Assembly: GCA_030680415.1 (NCBI GenBank)
Contig: JAUXVE010000095.1
Coordinates: 26,779-90,778 of the forward strand
From: Rubrivivax sp.
GTDB lineage: Bacteria > Pseudomonadota > Gammaproteobacteria > Burkholderiales > Burkholderiaceae_C
Reading direction: 5' to 3'
DNA length: 64,000 bases
The position numbers and the translations under genes were made by a program. Under the pieces are notes generated by a model. It was given only the letters and a program-made list of their open reading frames with translations. It did no database searches and was not told where the DNA came from. Below are positions 1-9,802 of this stretch, in pieces; positions within the stretch are counted from its first letter, which is position 1; every line of letters starts with the position of its first letter.

Positions 1-1799
1 GTGAGCGGGATCGTCTCGTCGAGCATGGTCGTCACCGCGTCGACGAAGGGCACGTCGAGCACGATGGCGCGAAAGCGCGCGCCGGCCTCGTTGGCAACCA
101 CGCCCATCAGCAGCCCGCCGGCGGAGCCGCCGCTGGCGAACACCTTGTCGGCGGCGCCCCAGCCGGCGCCCAGCAGCGCGTCGGTGGCATCGACGAAGTC
201 GTTGAAGGTGTTCTTCTTGTTCATCAGGCGGCCGTCTTCGTACCAGTCCTGGCCGAGCTCGGCGCCGCCGCGCACATGGGCCAGGGCGACGACGAAGCCG
301 CGGTCGAGCAGGCTCGGACGGTTGGACGAGAACTCGGGGTCGTAGGAACTGCCGTAGGCACCGTAGCCGATGACCAGCAGCGGCGCGCTGCCATCGGCGC
401 GCGCGCGGTCACGCCGCCACGACACCGTGACCGGGATGCGCTTGCCGTCGCGCGCCGGCGCCCACAGGCGTGCGCTGGCGTACAGGCCGGCGTCGTAGCC
501 GGGCACCGGCTGCACCTTGCGCAGCACACGCCGGCCGCTGGCCAGGTGCAGGTCCCAGGTGGCCCGCGGCTGCACCATCGACGTCACGCTGTAGCGCAGG
601 TGCGCCGCGCGCGGGTCGAGGTTGTCGTCCAGGGCCACCGTGCTGGCCGGCGCGGCAGCCACCTCGAGCCAGCGGCCGCCTGCGAGCAGGCGCACGCGGC
701 TGTCGGCGTCCACCCGCTCCTGCACGGCGATGCCGCGCTCCAGCAGCACGAAGGCTTCCAGCGTGGCCTGTTCGCGCCCCGGTACCAGCGTGCGCCACAG
801 CTTGCGGTCGTCGGGCGCACGGTCGGGCGCGCCGACGAGCTTGAAGTTGGGCGCGCCTTCATTGGTGCGTATGACCCAGCGGCCCTTCAGGTGGTCGGCC
901 GTGTGGCGAACCTTCTCGCGCCGCGCCAGCACCACGCGAGGCGGGCTGCGGGGCGCGCCGGCCGGCACAGCCAGCGTCTCGGCGGTGTCGAAACCCGTCA
1001 CCGCGATCAGCACGTACTTGCGCGAGGCGCTGTTGTGCAGCGAAACGAAGAGCGTCTTGTCGGCCTCCTCGAACACCTTCACGTCGGCGCCGACGTCGGT
1101 GCCCAGCACGTGGCGCCAGACGGGTCCGCTCTGCAGCGTGACCGGGTCCTGGCGCACGTAGAACAGCGTGCGGTTGTCGTTGGCCCAGGCCAGGTCTTCC
1201 AGCACGCCCGGGATCGCGTCGGCGTAGGTCTGCCCGGTGCGCAGGTTGCGAAAGCGCAGCGTGTGGATGCGGCGGCCGCCGGTGTCTTCGGTCCAGGCCA
1301 GGATCTGGCCGTCGCGGCTGACAGCCGTCGAGCCGACGCGGTAATAGGCCTGTCCCGCGGCCAGCGCAGGCTGGTCCAGCACCACCTGCCGCGCAGAGCG
1401 CGCATCGGGTCGCTCTGGGCTGCCGCGCTGGCGCATCAGCACCGGGTACTCGCCGCCGGACTTGAACTCACGCCAGTACCACCAGCCTTGATCGTAGACC
1501 GGTGGCGTGCTGTCGTCTTCCTGGATGCGCGAACGCATCTCGGCCACCAGCCGGCCCTGCAGCGGCTGCAGCGGCGCCATCATGGCCGCGGTGTAGGCAT
1601 TCTCGGCTTCGAGGTAATGCAGGATCTCCGGCCGCTTGGCCTGGGGGTCATCGTCGCGCAGCCAGTGGTATTCGTCGACGCGGTCGCCGTGCGGGCTCTT
1701 CACGACATGCGGCACTTGCGGCGCGACGGGAGGCAGCGGGGTCTGGGCCGTGGCAGCGGCCGCGAGCAGGGTCATGAGCAGCAGCAGGAGGTGGGGCAC
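1..1799 (-). CDS. ptrB: Oligopeptidase B (protease II), C-terminus cut by window edge
   Basis: S9A serine peptidase of the prolyl-oligopeptidase fold, which cleaves short peptides after basic residues. The reading frame begins with a likely signal peptide (hydrophobic run HLLLLLMTLLAAAATAQ if GTG at 1799 is used; ATG at 1775 is the alternative). It continues through a beta-propeller region (PHGDRVDEYHWLRDD, KVFEEADKTLFVSL) into the hydrolase domain with VSWRRDRARADGSAPLLVIGYGAYG and the nucleophile motif GGSAGGLL near 110-135. About 600 codons are visible; the family is about 690, so the part carrying the catalytic Asp and His lies outside the window. A signal peptide would make this a periplasmic version, unlike cytosolic E. 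coli PtrB. It is transcribed in the same direction as the PhoX gene, but a terminator hairpin lies between them, so it probably has its own promoter. Confidence 0.9.
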   Translation of the reverse strand, partial: MPHLLLLLMTLLAAAATAQTPLPPVAPQVPHVVKSPHGDRVDEYHWLRDDDPQAKRPEILHYLEAENAYTAAMMAPLQPLQGRLVAEMRSRIQEDDSTPPVYDQGWWYWREFKSGGEYPVLMRQRGSPERPDARSARQVVLDQPALAAGQAYYRVGSTAVSRDGQILAWTEDTGGRRIHTLRFRNLRTGQTYADAIPGVLEDLAWANDNRTLFYVRQDPVTLQSGPVWRHVLGTDVGADVKVFEEADKTLFVSLHNSASRKYVLIAVTGFDTAETLAVPAGAPRSPPRVVLARREKVRHTADHLKGRWVIRTNEGAPNFKLVGAPDRAPDDRKLWRTLVPGREQATLEAFVLLERGIAVQERVDADSRVRLLAGGRWLEVAAAPASTVALDDNLDPRAAHLRYSVTSMVQPRATWDLHLASGRRVLRKVQPVPGYDAGLYASARLWAPARDGKRIPVTVSWRRDRARADGSAPLLVIGYGAYGSSYDPEFSSNRPSLLDRGFVVALAHVRGGAELGQDWYEDGRLMNKKNTFNDFVDATDALLGAGWGAADKVFASGGSAGGLLMGVVANEAGARFRAIVLDVPFVDAVTTMLDETIPL

Positions 1800-1950
1800 G
1801 CGGGCGATGATAGGTGGGGATGCCGCGGATTCACCGCGGCTGCAGCGAGCCATCGGTCGAACGAGACCGCAGGCCCCTTGGCGCAGGCAAGCACTAGGCC
1901 CGGGTCAGGCTCGCAGCCTGGTTGACCGTTTCGATCCCTGGCGAACGTGG

Positions 1951-1972
1951 AAAAGGGCCCCGCAGGGCCCCT
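1951..1972 (-). terminator. Rho-independent terminator after the PhoX gene
   Basis: Read on the minus strand, a GC-rich stem (AGGGGCCC, loop TGCG, GGGCCC) is followed directly by TTTT. It begins 24 bases beyond the stop codon of the PhoX-type gene. This is the clearest intrinsic terminator in the window. Confidence 0.75.
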
Positions 1973-1995
1973 GGCGACAAGGTCGGTACGCGGGC

Positions 1996-4152
1996 TCAGG
2001 TGCCGACCACGCCGCCATCGCCGCGGCGCACGACGACGGTGGCCGAGCGCGGCCGGGCGCCGGCGGTCGGCCACTGCGAAAACGCCGTGGCATTGCGCGC
2101 GATGTCGTTGTCGCCCAGCGTCGCACCGGCGGCGTTCTTGGGCGCACGCGGGTGGTTGCCGACCTCGCCCGGGTGCTGGATGTTGACGAACATCGTCTTG
2201 CGGTCGGGCGTCCAGGTGATGCCCGTGACCTCGCAGCCCGACGGGCCGACGAGGAAGCGCCGGATGACCTTGGTCGCCACATCGCCGACCAGCATCTGGT
2301 TGTTGCCCATGCCGGCGTAATCGCCCGCGTTGGAGTAGTTGCCGTCGGTCTGGATCCACAGGCGGCCGAAGCTGTCGAAGGACAGGCCATCCGGGCTGTT
2401 GAACAGGTTGTCCGGCGTGACGTTGGCCGACGGTGCACGTGCGCTGGTCACGGTGGGCTGGCCGGCGAGCACGAAGATGTCCCAGGCGAAGGTCAACGCG
2501 GTGCCGTCGCCGCCGGCCTCGTTCCAGCGCAGGATGTGGCCCCAGACGTTGTTGGCGCGCGGGTTGGCCTCGTCCACGGGCGGGCGGGCGCTGCCGGCGG
2601 ACGTCGTGCCATCGGCCTTGTTGGACGATGCGGTGCTCGTGCCGCGGCGGTTGTTGTTGGTCAGGGTGACGTAGACCTCGCCCGGCTTCTTCGGGTTGGC
2701 GGCGACCCATTCGGGGCGATCCATCATCGTGGCGCCGACGCGGTCGGCCGCCTGGCGGGTCTTGATCAGCACCTCGGCCTGGTTGTTGAAGCCGTTGACC
2801 GGCGTGAGGCCGTTGTCGCCGAACACCAGCGGCACCCACACCCCCGTTCCCATGCGGTCGCCGACCGTGGTGCCGGCATCGAAGCGCGCCACGTACAGCG
2901 TGCCCTGCTCGAGCAGCCGGCGGTTGGCGGCGCTGGTGGGGTTGGCGCGGTCGAAAGTGCCACTGGAAACGAACTTGTAGAGGTACTCGTTGCGTTCGTC
3001 ATCGCCCGAATAGACCACCACCTTGCCGTTGGCGGCGACCACCAGTTCGGCGTTCTCGTGCTTGAAGCGGCCCATGGCCGTGCGCTTGACCGGCTTGCTG
3101 CCGGGTGCGAACGGATCGATCTCGACGATCCAGCCGAAGCGGTGCGGCTCGTTGGGGTTGACGTCGGCGTCGAAGCGCGGGTCCACGGTGTGCCAGCGGT
3201 AGCCGAAGCCCGCGGTGGTGATGCCATAGCGCGACTGGCCGGCCAGGATCTCGGCCTTCTGATCCTCGAATCCCGGCGCGATGGTGGCGCCGCTGGTCGG
3301 TGCGCCGAAGTAGCCGTTCCAGTTCTCCTCGCAGGTCAGGTAAGTGCCCCAGGGCGTCCAGCCGCTGCCGCAGTTGTTCAGCGTGCCCAGGACCTCGGTG
3401 CCGGCGGGGTCGGCCGCGGTGCGCATCAGCGCGTGGCCGGCGGCAGGCCCTTGCAGCGACATCGGCGTGTTGCCGTGGATGCGGCGGTTGTAGGGCGAGG
3501 TCTTGACGTGCTGCCAGCTGCCGTCGGCGGCGCGCCTGACGTGGCACACGCTCACGCCGTGCGCAGCCTGGGCCTTGCGCGCCTTCTCGAATGTAAAGGG
3601 GGCCATCCAGTCGGCGGGGTCGGTGTCGGCTGCGATGGCGTAGAAGTACTCGGCGTTGATGTATTCGTGGTTCATCACCAGCAGGCCTTCGTCGCTGCGC
3701 TCGCCGTAACCGATGCCGGTGGCGTTGAAGCCGAAGAACCACATGCCGTCGTGGTTGTCGCCGACCTGCTCCTCCTGCTCGGCGGCGGTGTTGCTGGCGT
3801 CGGCCTTCCAGGCCGCGGCGAAGCCGTTGATCGGCTCGCCCCAGGGCAGGAAGGCCGTGGCCACGTAGCCTGCGGGCACCGCCACGCTGTCGCCGCTGGC
3901 CACGGCAACGGCGCTGAACCCCAGTGTCTGTTCGGGGGGAACCGCCGGCGCGGCCGGCTCGGCAACGGCGTCGTCGCTACCGCCGCAAGCGGCCAGGCCA
4001 CCCAGGAAGGGCAGCGCGGCGGCGCCCAGGCCGGTCAGCAGCAGCCGGCGCCGGCTGGGACGCGCTGCGATGGCCTGCTCGACGACGTCTGTCAGCGCGC
4101 GGTTGTGCGAAGGATTGGACACGCCATCATCGTCAAGAATGCTTTGAGCCAT
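1996..4152 (-). CDS. PhoX-family (DUF839) Tat-exported phosphatase-like lipoprotein
   Basis: 718 residues. The start is taken at ATG 4152 because an upstream extension in the same frame lacks family features. The N-terminus has a twin-arginine signal (SRRRLLL, residues 33-39), a hydrophobic stretch and a lipobox-like LAAC at residue 56. This predicts a folded, cofactor-loaded protein exported by Tat and possibly lipid anchored. The body is typical of DUF839/PhoX proteins: MNHEYIN, a CEENWNGY segment, [36 protein letters not shown] and [19 protein letters not shown]. Family members are calcium/iron-dependent alkaline phosphatases; the substrate of this one is not evident. Upstream at 4199-4211 is a 13-base inverted repeat (ATGAC, 3 bases, GTCAT) containing one CTGTCAT half-site like those of Pho boxes. 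The second half-site is missing, so PhoB control is only a possibility. Confidence 0.9.
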   Translation of the reverse strand: MAQSILDDDGVSNPSHNRALTDVVEQAIAARPSRRRLLLTGLGAAALPFLGGLAACGGSDDAVAEPAAPAVPPEQTLGFSAVAVASGDSVAVPAGYVATAFLPWGEPINGFAAAWKADASNTAAEQEEQVGDNHDGMWFFGFNATGIGYGERSDEGLLVMNHEYINAEYFYAIAADTDPADWMAPFTFEKARKAQAAHGVSVCHVRRAADGSWQHVKTSPYNRRIHGNTPMSLQGPAAGHALMRTAADPAGTEVLGTLNNCGSGWTPWGTYLTCEENWNGYFGAPTSGATIAPGFEDQKAEILAGQSRYGITTAGFGYRWHTVDPRFDADVNPNEPHRFGWIVEIDPFAPGSKPVKRTAMGRFKHENAELVVAANGKVVVYSGDDERNEYLYKFVSSGTFDRANPTSAANRRLLEQGTLYVARFDAGTTVGDRMGTGVWVPLVFGDNGLTPVNGFNNQAEVLIKTRQAADRVGATMMDRPEWVAANPKKPGEVYVTLTNNNRRGTSTASSNKADGTTSAGSARPPVDEANPRANNVWGHILRWNEAGGDGTALTFAWDIFVLAGQPTVTSARAPSANVTPDNLFNSPDGLSFDSFGRLWIQTDGNYSNAGDYAGMGNNQMLVGDVATKVIRRFLVGPSGCEVTGITWTPDRKTMFVNIQHPGEVGNHPRAPKNAAGATLGDNDIARNATAFSQWPTAGARPRSATVVVRRGDGGVVGT

Positions 4153-4207
4153 GCTCGGAACTCCTCGGTTGGGGAAGTCGCAAGCATTGAGTCGGACGAT
4201 GACGCTG

Positions 4208-4390
4208 TCATGTCCGCCACGTGACGAGCCCGTGAAGATACCGGGGCGCGCGGCGTCGATGTCCGCCAGACAGGGTGTCGCGCGAACGTCGACGCGACAG
4301 CGCGTGCACCGCATGCCCCGCCTGCGCCAGGGCCGGCGCCAGGTGGCGGAACTGGCCGGGGAAGTTCTGGTGGACGAAGAGGATGTTCAC
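4208..4390 (-). pseudogene. N-terminal remnant of a GT4-type glycosyltransferase
   Basis: From a GTG at 4390 the minus strand encodes [20 protein letters not shown] followed by [10 protein letters not shown]. This is the characteristic first beta-strand and helix of a family of glycosyltransferase 4 proteins. After about 33 residues the similarity stops and the frame runs through unrelated Arg-rich sequence to a stop at 4208. The normal protein is about 400 residues, so this is a remnant with the rest deleted. It lies between the MarR and PhoX genes. The start is recognisable by eye; assignment to a subfamily is not possible. Confidence 0.55.
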
Positions 4391-4480
4391 GTGACGATCG
4401 TGGCGCTTTCGACCAGCGGCTGTGTCGGCCATGCGGAACGACCGCACACCCGTTTCAGGCGCCGCCGCGGCCGGCAGACG

Positions 4481-5002
4481 CTACATCTGTGCCAGCGGGA
4501 TGCCGGCCGCCTTTTCGTCCGGATTCAATGCCTCGATGAGTGCCGCCAGGTCCTCGTCCAGGCGCTCCAGCGTCCTGGCGTCCAGCCGCGCCAGCGCCTC
4601 GGGCAGCACGCCCGCAAAGGGTCCGGGGGCCCTGCGCAGCACGCGAGCGCCCGCGGGGAGCACACGCAGTTGCACGGCGCGACGGTCGGGTCCGTTCCTC
4701 TCGGCCACCAGCATGTCGGCGCCCACCAGGGCCTTGACCAGGTTGCTGGCCGTCGTCTGATGGATGTCCATGGCCCGGGCCAGGCCGTTCACTCCCAGGC
4801 CGGGGTTGGCGCGGACGACGCTCAAGGCCCAGATCTGCGCCCCGCCGACGCCGGCCCTCCTCTCGACCTGCTGGAAATGGGTCTTGACGGCGTTGAAGAC
4901 GAGCCGGAAGCGCCTCAGCACGCGCGTCGCCGGCTCACCCAGGTCTTCGGCCTGCGACGGCACCGGAGCCGGCGCCTTGGACGTGCGGGTCTTGGAAGGC
5001 AT
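4481..5002 (-). CDS. MarR-family transcriptional regulator
   Basis: 173 residues from ATG 5002 (GTG 5014 is an in-frame alternative). The winged-helix core is visible: [20 protein letters not shown], then [20 protein letters not shown] as the recognition region, then [20 protein letters not shown] as the wing. Flanking helices for dimerisation lie at both ends. MarR proteins are dimeric repressors that release DNA on binding small ligands. No obvious target operon is adjacent: the neighbours are the glycosyltransferase remnant and otsA, both on the same strand. A TTGATA element lies upstream at about 5045-5050, but no convincing operator was identified. The N-terminus is Lys/Pro/Ala-rich and probably disordered. 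Confidence 0.88.
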   Translation of the reverse strand: MPSKTRTSKAPAPVPSQAEDLGEPATRVLRRFRLVFNAVKTHFQQVERRAGVGGAQIWALSVVRANPGLGVNGLARAMDIHQTTASNLVKALVGADMLVAERNGPDRRAVQLRVLPAGARVLRRAPGPFAGVLPEALARLDARTLERLDEDLAALIEALNPDEKAAGIPLAQM

Positions 5003-5094
5003 GACTGGACTCACCGGAGTGCCGTGCGGAAGGCAAGCATGTTTGTATCAATGCAGATTTGCGGTGCTGCCGGTCACGATGGCCGGCGGCAAGG

Positions 5095-7458
5095 TCAACC
5101 CGACTGGTGGCTGCGCACGCGCGCCTCGATGCGCGCGCGCAGCCGCCAGCGGCCGGCGTCGGCCAGCATGCGGCCGGCCCAGCGGAAGACGTTGAATTCG
5201 CGCACCGTGCTGCGCAGGCTGGCCATGCGTTCGCGTTGCTCGGCCACCGGCATGGTGGCGGCGCGGTTCAGTGCGTCGGCGGTCTCCTCCACGTGGTACG
5301 GATTCACGATCAGGGCCTCGGTCAATTCGCGCGCCGCGCCGGCGAAACGGCTCAGGATCAGCACGCCCTGCAGGTCGTCGCGCGCGGCCACGAACTCCTT
5401 GCACACCAGGTTCATGCCGTCGTGCAGGCTGGTCACGACGCAGACGTCGGCGGCGCGAAAAAGCTCCATCACCGCGTCGTGCTCGTGGTGCTGGGCCAGC
5501 AGGTGCACCGGCTGGTAGCCGGGGCGGCCGTAGCGCTGGTTGATGCGCTCGGTGACGCGCTCGATGCGCTCCTGGAAGCTGCGGTACTCGTCGAGTGCGC
5601 TGCGCGAGGGCGCTGCCACCTGCACGAAGACGAAACGGCCGATCCAGGACGGCCATTTCTCGAGCAACCGCTCGACGGCGTTGAGCCGTTCGAGGATGCC
5701 CTTGGTGTAGTCGAAACGGTCCACGCCCACTGCGATGCAAGCCTGAGGCGGCAGGCCCAGGCGCTCGATCACGCGGCTGCGGCACTCGGCCACCGGTGCC
5801 CAGCTGGCCACCATCTCGTCGCTGGGCCATTCGATCGATATCGGGTAGCTCTCGATCAGCGTCTCCTTGTCCTGGAACGAGATGGTGGAATATTCGTGCT
5901 CGATGCGGGCCTCGAGATAGCGGTCCACCGTCTCGATGAAGTTCTTGCAGTGGTAGCGGGTGTGAAAGCCCAGGATCGTGCTGCCCAGCATGCCCTGCAG
6001 GATCTCGCGCCGCCAGGGGCAGATGCCGAAGGATTCCGGGTTGGGCCACGGGATGTGCCAGAAGGTCAGGATGGTGGCCTGCGGCAGCTGCTCGCGGATC
6101 ATCGCCGGCAGCAGCGCGAAGTGGTAGTCCTGCACCAGCACCACCGGGTCGGCACTGCGCGCCTCGGCGACCACGGCGTCGGCAAAACGCTGGTTGATGG
6201 CGCGGTAGGCCGCCCAGTCGGACTCGCGGAACACCGGACGCACATGCGCGACATGGCACAGCGGCCACATGCCTTCGTTGGCGAAGCCGTAGTAGTAGCC
6301 CTGCTCCTCTTCGGCCGTGAGCCAGATGCGACGCAGCCAGTACTCCTCGCGCCCCGGGGGTACGCGCACGCGGTCGTCGCCGTCGACCACGTCGCGGTCG
6401 GCACCGCCGCTGCCGTGGGCCACCCAGGTGCCCGAGCAGGCGCGCATCACCGGCTCGACGGCCGTCACCAGGCCGCTGGCCGGGCGCTTGACGACGACGC
6501 CGCCGGCACCGTGCTCGTGGATGTAGGGTTCGCGGTTGGAGACCACGATGACCTGGTCGCCGCTGAGCCGCGTGCGCAACAGCGTGCGCAGGCGTTCGGC
6601 GGTCCATTCGGCGTCGGGACCCTGTGCACGACGGTACTCGTCCTCCAGGTCGCGCAGCCGGTGGCGCAGGTCGGCCGCGAACGGCGCCAGTTCGGGCGGT
6701 GCCGCCAACAGCGGGCTGAGCAGGCCCTCGCCGCGCATGATGGCGCGTACGCCGTTGACCCAGCCGCGCCAGCTGAGCTGGGCCACGACCACGGTGATGA
6801 CGGCGATGACCAGGCCCAGCGCCGCGATGAGGCCGATCAGGTAGCGCTGCGTGTCCTGGCTGCGGCGGTCGATGAAGCTCAGGTCGTGCACCAACACCAG
6901 TCGCGCCACCAGCACCATGGGTGCGGCGGCAGCCTCGGGCGCTGCGGCGGCGGCCGCCGAGGCGGCACTGGCCGCTGCCGCTGCCGCCCGACGCGCGCCA
7001 GCCGGCTCGGTGATGGGCACCGGCGCCGGCGCCGCAGGGCGCTGGCCCATGATGTCCTGCACGCCCACGTGCACGGCCCCGCCCGCCAGGCCCAGGCGCG
7101 GCTCGGCCCGTGCGACCAGCTGCATGGCGGCCGCGCAGGACAGGTCGTCCGGAAAGCGCTCGGTGCTCAGCAGCACCCGCCCGTCGGGGCTGCACAAGGC
7201 CACCGCAAACAGGCGTTCATCCTGGGCCGCGCGGTCGAGCAATGGGCGCAGGCGCTGCAGCCGATTTGCCGCCAGGCCCTCGGCGATCGAATCCGACAAG
7301 GCGTTGGCGACGAGCTGGCCGCGGCTGTCGAGGTCGCGACTGAACCAGCGCAGCGTGACCTGGTCCATCAGCGGCACCGCCAGGGAGGCCGCGAGGATCA
7401 GCGTGGCCCCCAGCGGCAGCAGGAAGCGCAACTGCAGGCGCCACGTTCTCATGGCCAT
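5095..7458 (-). CDS. otsA: Membrane-anchored trehalose-6-phosphate synthase with sensor-like N-terminus
   Basis: 787 residues from ATG 7458. The first ~290 residues are not part of a normal OtsA. There is a membrane segment (about residues 5-30, [19 protein letters not shown]), a periplasmic domain of about 185 residues containing [20 protein letters not shown] (dCache/PAS-like), an Ala-rich linker, and a second membrane segment ([19 protein letters not shown]) leading into a HAMP-like stretch. The GT20 catalytic domain follows, with [80 protein letters not shown] and [19 protein letters not shown]. It should transfer glucose from a nucleotide sugar to glucose-6-phosphate. No trehalose-6-phosphate phosphatase (OtsB) gene is in the window. 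The start is set where the hydrophobic N-terminus begins; an upstream 50-residue extension lacks conserved features. Confidence 0.92.
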   Translation of the reverse strand: MAMRTWRLQLRFLLPLGATLILAASLAVPLMDQVTLRWFSRDLDSRGQLVANALSDSIAEGLAANRLQRLRPLLDRAAQDERLFAVALCSPDGRVLLSTERFPDDLSCAAAMQLVARAEPRLGLAGGAVHVGVQDIMGQRPAAPAPVPITEPAGARRAAAAAASAASAAAAAAPEAAAAPMVLVARLVLVHDLSFIDRRSQDTQRYLIGLIAALGLVIAVITVVVAQLSWRGWVNGVRAIMRGEGLLSPLLAAPPELAPFAADLRHRLRDLEDEYRRAQGPDAEWTAERLRTLLRTRLSGDQVIVVSNREPYIHEHGAGGVVVKRPASGLVTAVEPVMRACSGTWVAHGSGGADRDVVDGDDRVRVPPGREEYWLRRIWLTAEEEQGYYYGFANEGMWPLCHVAHVRPVFRESDWAAYRAINQRFADAVVAEARSADPVVLVQDYHFALLPAMIREQLPQATILTFWHIPWPNPESFGICPWRREILQGMLGSTILGFHTRYHCKNFIETVDRYLEARIEHEYSTISFQDKETLIESYPISIEWPSDEMVASWAPVAECRSRVIERLGLPPQACIAVGVDRFDYTKGILERLNAVERLLEKWPSWIGRFVFVQVAAPSRSALDEYRSFQERIERVTERINQRYGRPGYQPVHLLAQHHEHDAVMELFRAADVCVVTSLHDGMNLVCKEFVAARDDLQGVLILSRFAGAARELTEALIVNPYHVEETADALNRAATMPVAEQRERMASLRSTVREFNVFRWAGRMLADAGRWRLRARIEARVRSHQSG

Positions 7459-7495
7459 GGCCGACCCGCCTCGGCGGCGCTGCGCCCGTATGCAT

Positions 7496-7545
7496 TTGCG
7501 TTCATGTGGTTTCCTGCTATCTTTGGACAAATATATACTGCTTGG
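7496..7545. promoter_or_regulatory. AT-rich divergent promoter region between otsA and the DUF3014 gene
   Basis: This is the only clearly AT-rich stretch in the neighbourhood. On the plus strand TTGCGT (7496-7501) and TATCTT (7518-7523) are separated by 16 bases, acceptable as sigma-70 -35/-10 elements. An ATATATA run follows at about 7531-7538 and could serve the minus strand. Promoter positions are inferred from base composition and weak consensus matches only. Confidence 0.4.
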
Positions 7546-7594
7546 CGGCGGTTCCCCATGGCGGTCGCGGCCGCATCGACGAGGAGAAACGGTG

Positions 7595-7630
7595 ATGAAG
7601 CGTTCCAAGCCCTGGGCAGGACGGCCGTGA
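7595..7630 (+). other. Possible 11-codon leader ORF coupled to the DUF3014 gene
   Basis: GAGGAG at 7581-7586 is the best Shine-Dalgarno sequence in this interval and sits correctly for ATG 7595. That start gives only MKRSKPWAGRP before TGA at 7628-7630. The stop overlaps GTG 7627, which is in frame with the DUF3014 protein (GTGA overlap). Either this is a coupling leader peptide, or a one-base frameshift separates the true N-terminus from the rest. Confidence 0.3.
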
Positions 7631-8472
7631 CGCGCGGCACCGCCGTGGCGGCCGGCGCCGTCGTCATTCTTGCGCTGCTGGGCGCCGCAGCGCTGTTGTG
7701 GTGGCCACGAACCGCACCGGCGCCAGCGCTCGACGTGCCGGCCGAACCCATCGCGGCGGCGACCCCGGCTTCAGCCGCACCAGCGGCGCCAGTTGCTTCG
7801 CCCGTCGCCGCCGCGCCCGTACCCGCCTCGGCCCCCGAGCCCAGAGCCGCCGCTGCGCCGCTGACTGCCACCGGCATCGGCCAGGCCTTTGCCGACCTGC
7901 TGGGCGCCAAGGCGGTGCAGCGCTGGCTGCTGCTCGACGACTTTGCGCGCCGCTTCGTGGCCACACTGGACAACCTCGGTCGCTCACAGGCGCCGTCGAT
8001 GCTTTGGCCGATCCATCCGGTGGCCGGCCGCGTCGCGGTCATCGAGCACGGCGGCCGCACGGTGATCGATGCCGACAACGCCTTGCGCTACACGCCCTTC
8101 GTGCATTGGATCGAAGAGGTCGACAGCGCCGCTGCGGTGGAACTGTACGTGCGCCTGCTGCCGCTGCTGCAGCAGGCCTATGAAGAGCTGGGTTTCCCCG
8201 GACGCCGCTTCCACACGCGGCTGCTGGAGGTCGTCGATCACCTGCTCGACGCCCCCGAGTCACCGACACTCATCGAGGTCCGGCTGACCGACGTCAAGGG
8301 GCCCATCCCCTCGCTGCGGCCCTGGGTGCGTTACGAGTTCGCCGACGCGGCGCTGGAATCGGCCAGCGCGGGCCACAAGCTCATGGTGCGTGTCGGTACG
8401 CCCAACCAGCGCCGCCTGAAGGCCAAGCTCGTGGAGTTGCGCGCGGAACTGGTGCGGCGAGCGAGGGAGTGA
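7627..8472 (+). CDS. DUF3014 membrane-anchored protein
   Basis: 281 residues from GTG 7627. Another in-frame start is ATG 7558, but it lacks a good ribosome site. A single membrane helix (AGAVVILALLGAAALLWW) is followed by a Pro/Ala-rich linker of about 45 residues. The conserved DUF3014 region then contains DDFARRFVATLDNLGR, VHWIEEVDSAAAVELYVRLL and LIEVRLTDVKGPIPSLRPWV. The topology predicts an inner-membrane anchor with a periplasmic domain. The molecular function of the family is unknown. It is divergent from otsA and shares the AT-rich region with it, so it may be expressed with the trehalose genes, but nothing in the sequence proves a link. See the entry for the possible leader or frameshift at the start. 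Confidence 0.8.
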   Translation: MTRGTAVAAGAVVILALLGAAALLWWPRTAPAPALDVPAEPIAAATPASAAPAAPVASPVAAAPVPASAPEPRAAAAPLTATGIGQAFADLLGAKAVQRWLLLDDFARRFVATLDNLGRSQAPSMLWPIHPVAGRVAVIEHGGRTVIDADNALRYTPFVHWIEEVDSAAAVELYVRLLPLLQQAYEELGFPGRRFHTRLLEVVDHLLDAPESPTLIEVRLTDVKGPIPSLRPWVRYEFADAALESASAGHKLMVRVGTPNQRRLKAKLVELRAELVRRARE

Positions 8473-8599
8473 CGCGACAGGCGACAGGTTTCGTCTCCCC
8501 GCCACCCCGTCGCGCCGGTCAACGGCGGCCGATCAGCAGCCCGACCAGAAGACAGACCCCCGTTCGTGCAAGGCCTTCGACGGGCCGGCCCGCCTGACA

Positions 8600-9802
8600 T
8601 CACCAGGCCCGGCCGCCTTGTTGCAGCGCCCGACGCGCCAGCAGGAAGGTCGCCGCGTTCCAGCTTTGACCTGCCATGCCCATGGGCACCCCCGAGCGGC
8701 CATGAAGCCACTCGGTGAAACGCCAGCCGTCCAGAGCGTTCACGCGTGCGAGTTCGCCGAGTTGCTGCCAGGCCATGTCGTGCAGGCCCAGCCGGGCCAG
8801 CGCCATGACCCAGAAACCCCCCACGAACGGCCAGACACCGCCGTTGTGGTACTGGTGCACCCGGTTCTGCTGGTGGCGCGCCATGTAGGGCCGCCACAGT
8901 TCATGTTCGCGCGACAGCGGATGCAGCACCACCCGTATCGGATACGGCTCGCTGGCGCGGGCGGTGGCGAGGGTCTGCACGATGCCGTGGCCCTTGGACT
9001 CGCCGGCAGCTCCGCACAGGATGGCCAGCACGTTGCCGAACACGTCGCCCTCGTTGCCGGCAAAGGCCAGGTTGACGAAGCTGAGATACAGCCCGCCGTC
9101 GCGCCGGCCGCGACGCGCGTAATGCCTCAGCAGCCGCGCCCGGTGGTATTCGGGCAGGTCGTGCTGGAAGGGGTCGAACAGGTGGTTGAAGTGGTGGTGG
9201 GTGGCCTCGGCGTCGGCCAGCGCAAAGCGCCGCTTGACCTCGACCCACAGGGCATTGGTGTAGAGAACGTAGCCGGAGCGCGGCATGATGTCGGCCCAGT
9301 CGCTGGCCTCGTTCTGCTGCAGCAGCCGGAAGTGCTGGTGTTCCTGCGCCAGCAGCCAGCCGATCGCCCGCGCGATGCCGTCCTGCCAGCGTGCGGCGCC
9401 GACCGTGCCGTGGCGCCGCAGGTGGTCCACCGCGATCAGCCACCACAGCGTGGCGTCGATGCAGCCCAGGTACCAGAAGTCGGCGTCGCGGCCGTCGGGG
9501 TCGACGTACTTCGGGATCTGGCCGTTGCCGGCCTGCTCACGGGCCAGCGCGTCCAGGGTGTCGATGGCGCCCTGCTCGAGCCTCGCATCGCCGCTGCCGC
9601 ACATCGCCAGCGCGCAGATGGCACCGTCGCGGCCGAAGATGCGCGTGTAGCGGCGGGCCTCGGCCGCCTCGGTGCGGCTGGCGGCCAGGATGCCGTGCGC
9701 GGAGAGATTGCGCTCCAGCAGCGCCAGCGATTCGCGCGCGCAGGCCTCGATCGCCGCCGCGGTCGTGGGCGCTGTATCGCCTGCCGTCCCGGATCGGTTC
9801 AA
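8600..9802 (-). CDS. (alpha/alpha)6-barrel glycoside hydrolase, GH100/amylo-1,6-glucosidase-like
   Basis: 400 residues from a TTG start at 9802 that overlaps the treY stop as TTGA, implying translational coupling. Motifs of the neutral-invertase/amylo-alpha-1,6-glucosidase-like fold are visible: RRYTRIFGRDGAICALAM, GNGQIPKYVDPDGRDADFWY, NEASDWADIMPRSGYVLYTN, YHNGGVWPFVGGFWVMALAR and FTEWLHGRSGVPMGMAGQSW. Acidic residues in the DWAD and GRDG motifs are candidates for catalysis. It closes the treX-treZ-treY run. Database names for such proteins vary between 'amylo-alpha-1,6-glucosidase' and 'glycogen debranching', and the real substrate is not settled. Because TreX upstream is broken, a debranching role is an attractive but unproven inference. 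Confidence 0.8.
   Translation of the reverse strand: MNRSGTAGDTAPTTAAAIEACARESLALLERNLSAHGILAASRTEAAEARRYTRIFGRDGAICALAMCGSGDARLEQGAIDTLDALAREQAGNGQIPKYVDPDGRDADFWYLGCIDATLWWLIAVDHLRRHGTVGAARWQDGIARAIGWLLAQEHQHFRLLQQNEASDWADIMPRSGYVLYTNALWVEVKRRFALADAEATHHHFNHLFDPFQHDLPEYHRARLLRHYARRGRRDGGLYLSFVNLAFAGNEGDVFGNVLAILCGAAGESKGHGIVQTLATARASEPYPIRVVLHPLSREHELWRPYMARHQQNRVHQYHNGGVWPFVGGFWVMALARLGLHDMAWQQLGELARVNALDGWRFTEWLHGRSGVPMGMAGQSWNAATFLLARRALQQGGRAW

Noticed and set aside
276..1925. Long plus-strand open frames opposite ptrB, and similar long opposite-strand frames at 1636-4224, 5059-7558, 16698-20390 and 30138-33887
   Set aside because: They are antisense shadows of well-recognised genes; translations are rich in Arg, Ala, Gly and His without family motifs, as high-GC codon usage produces.
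4199..4216. Full Pho box ahead of the PhoX-type gene
   Set aside because: Only one CTGTCAT half-site is present; the second repeat at the required spacing is missing.
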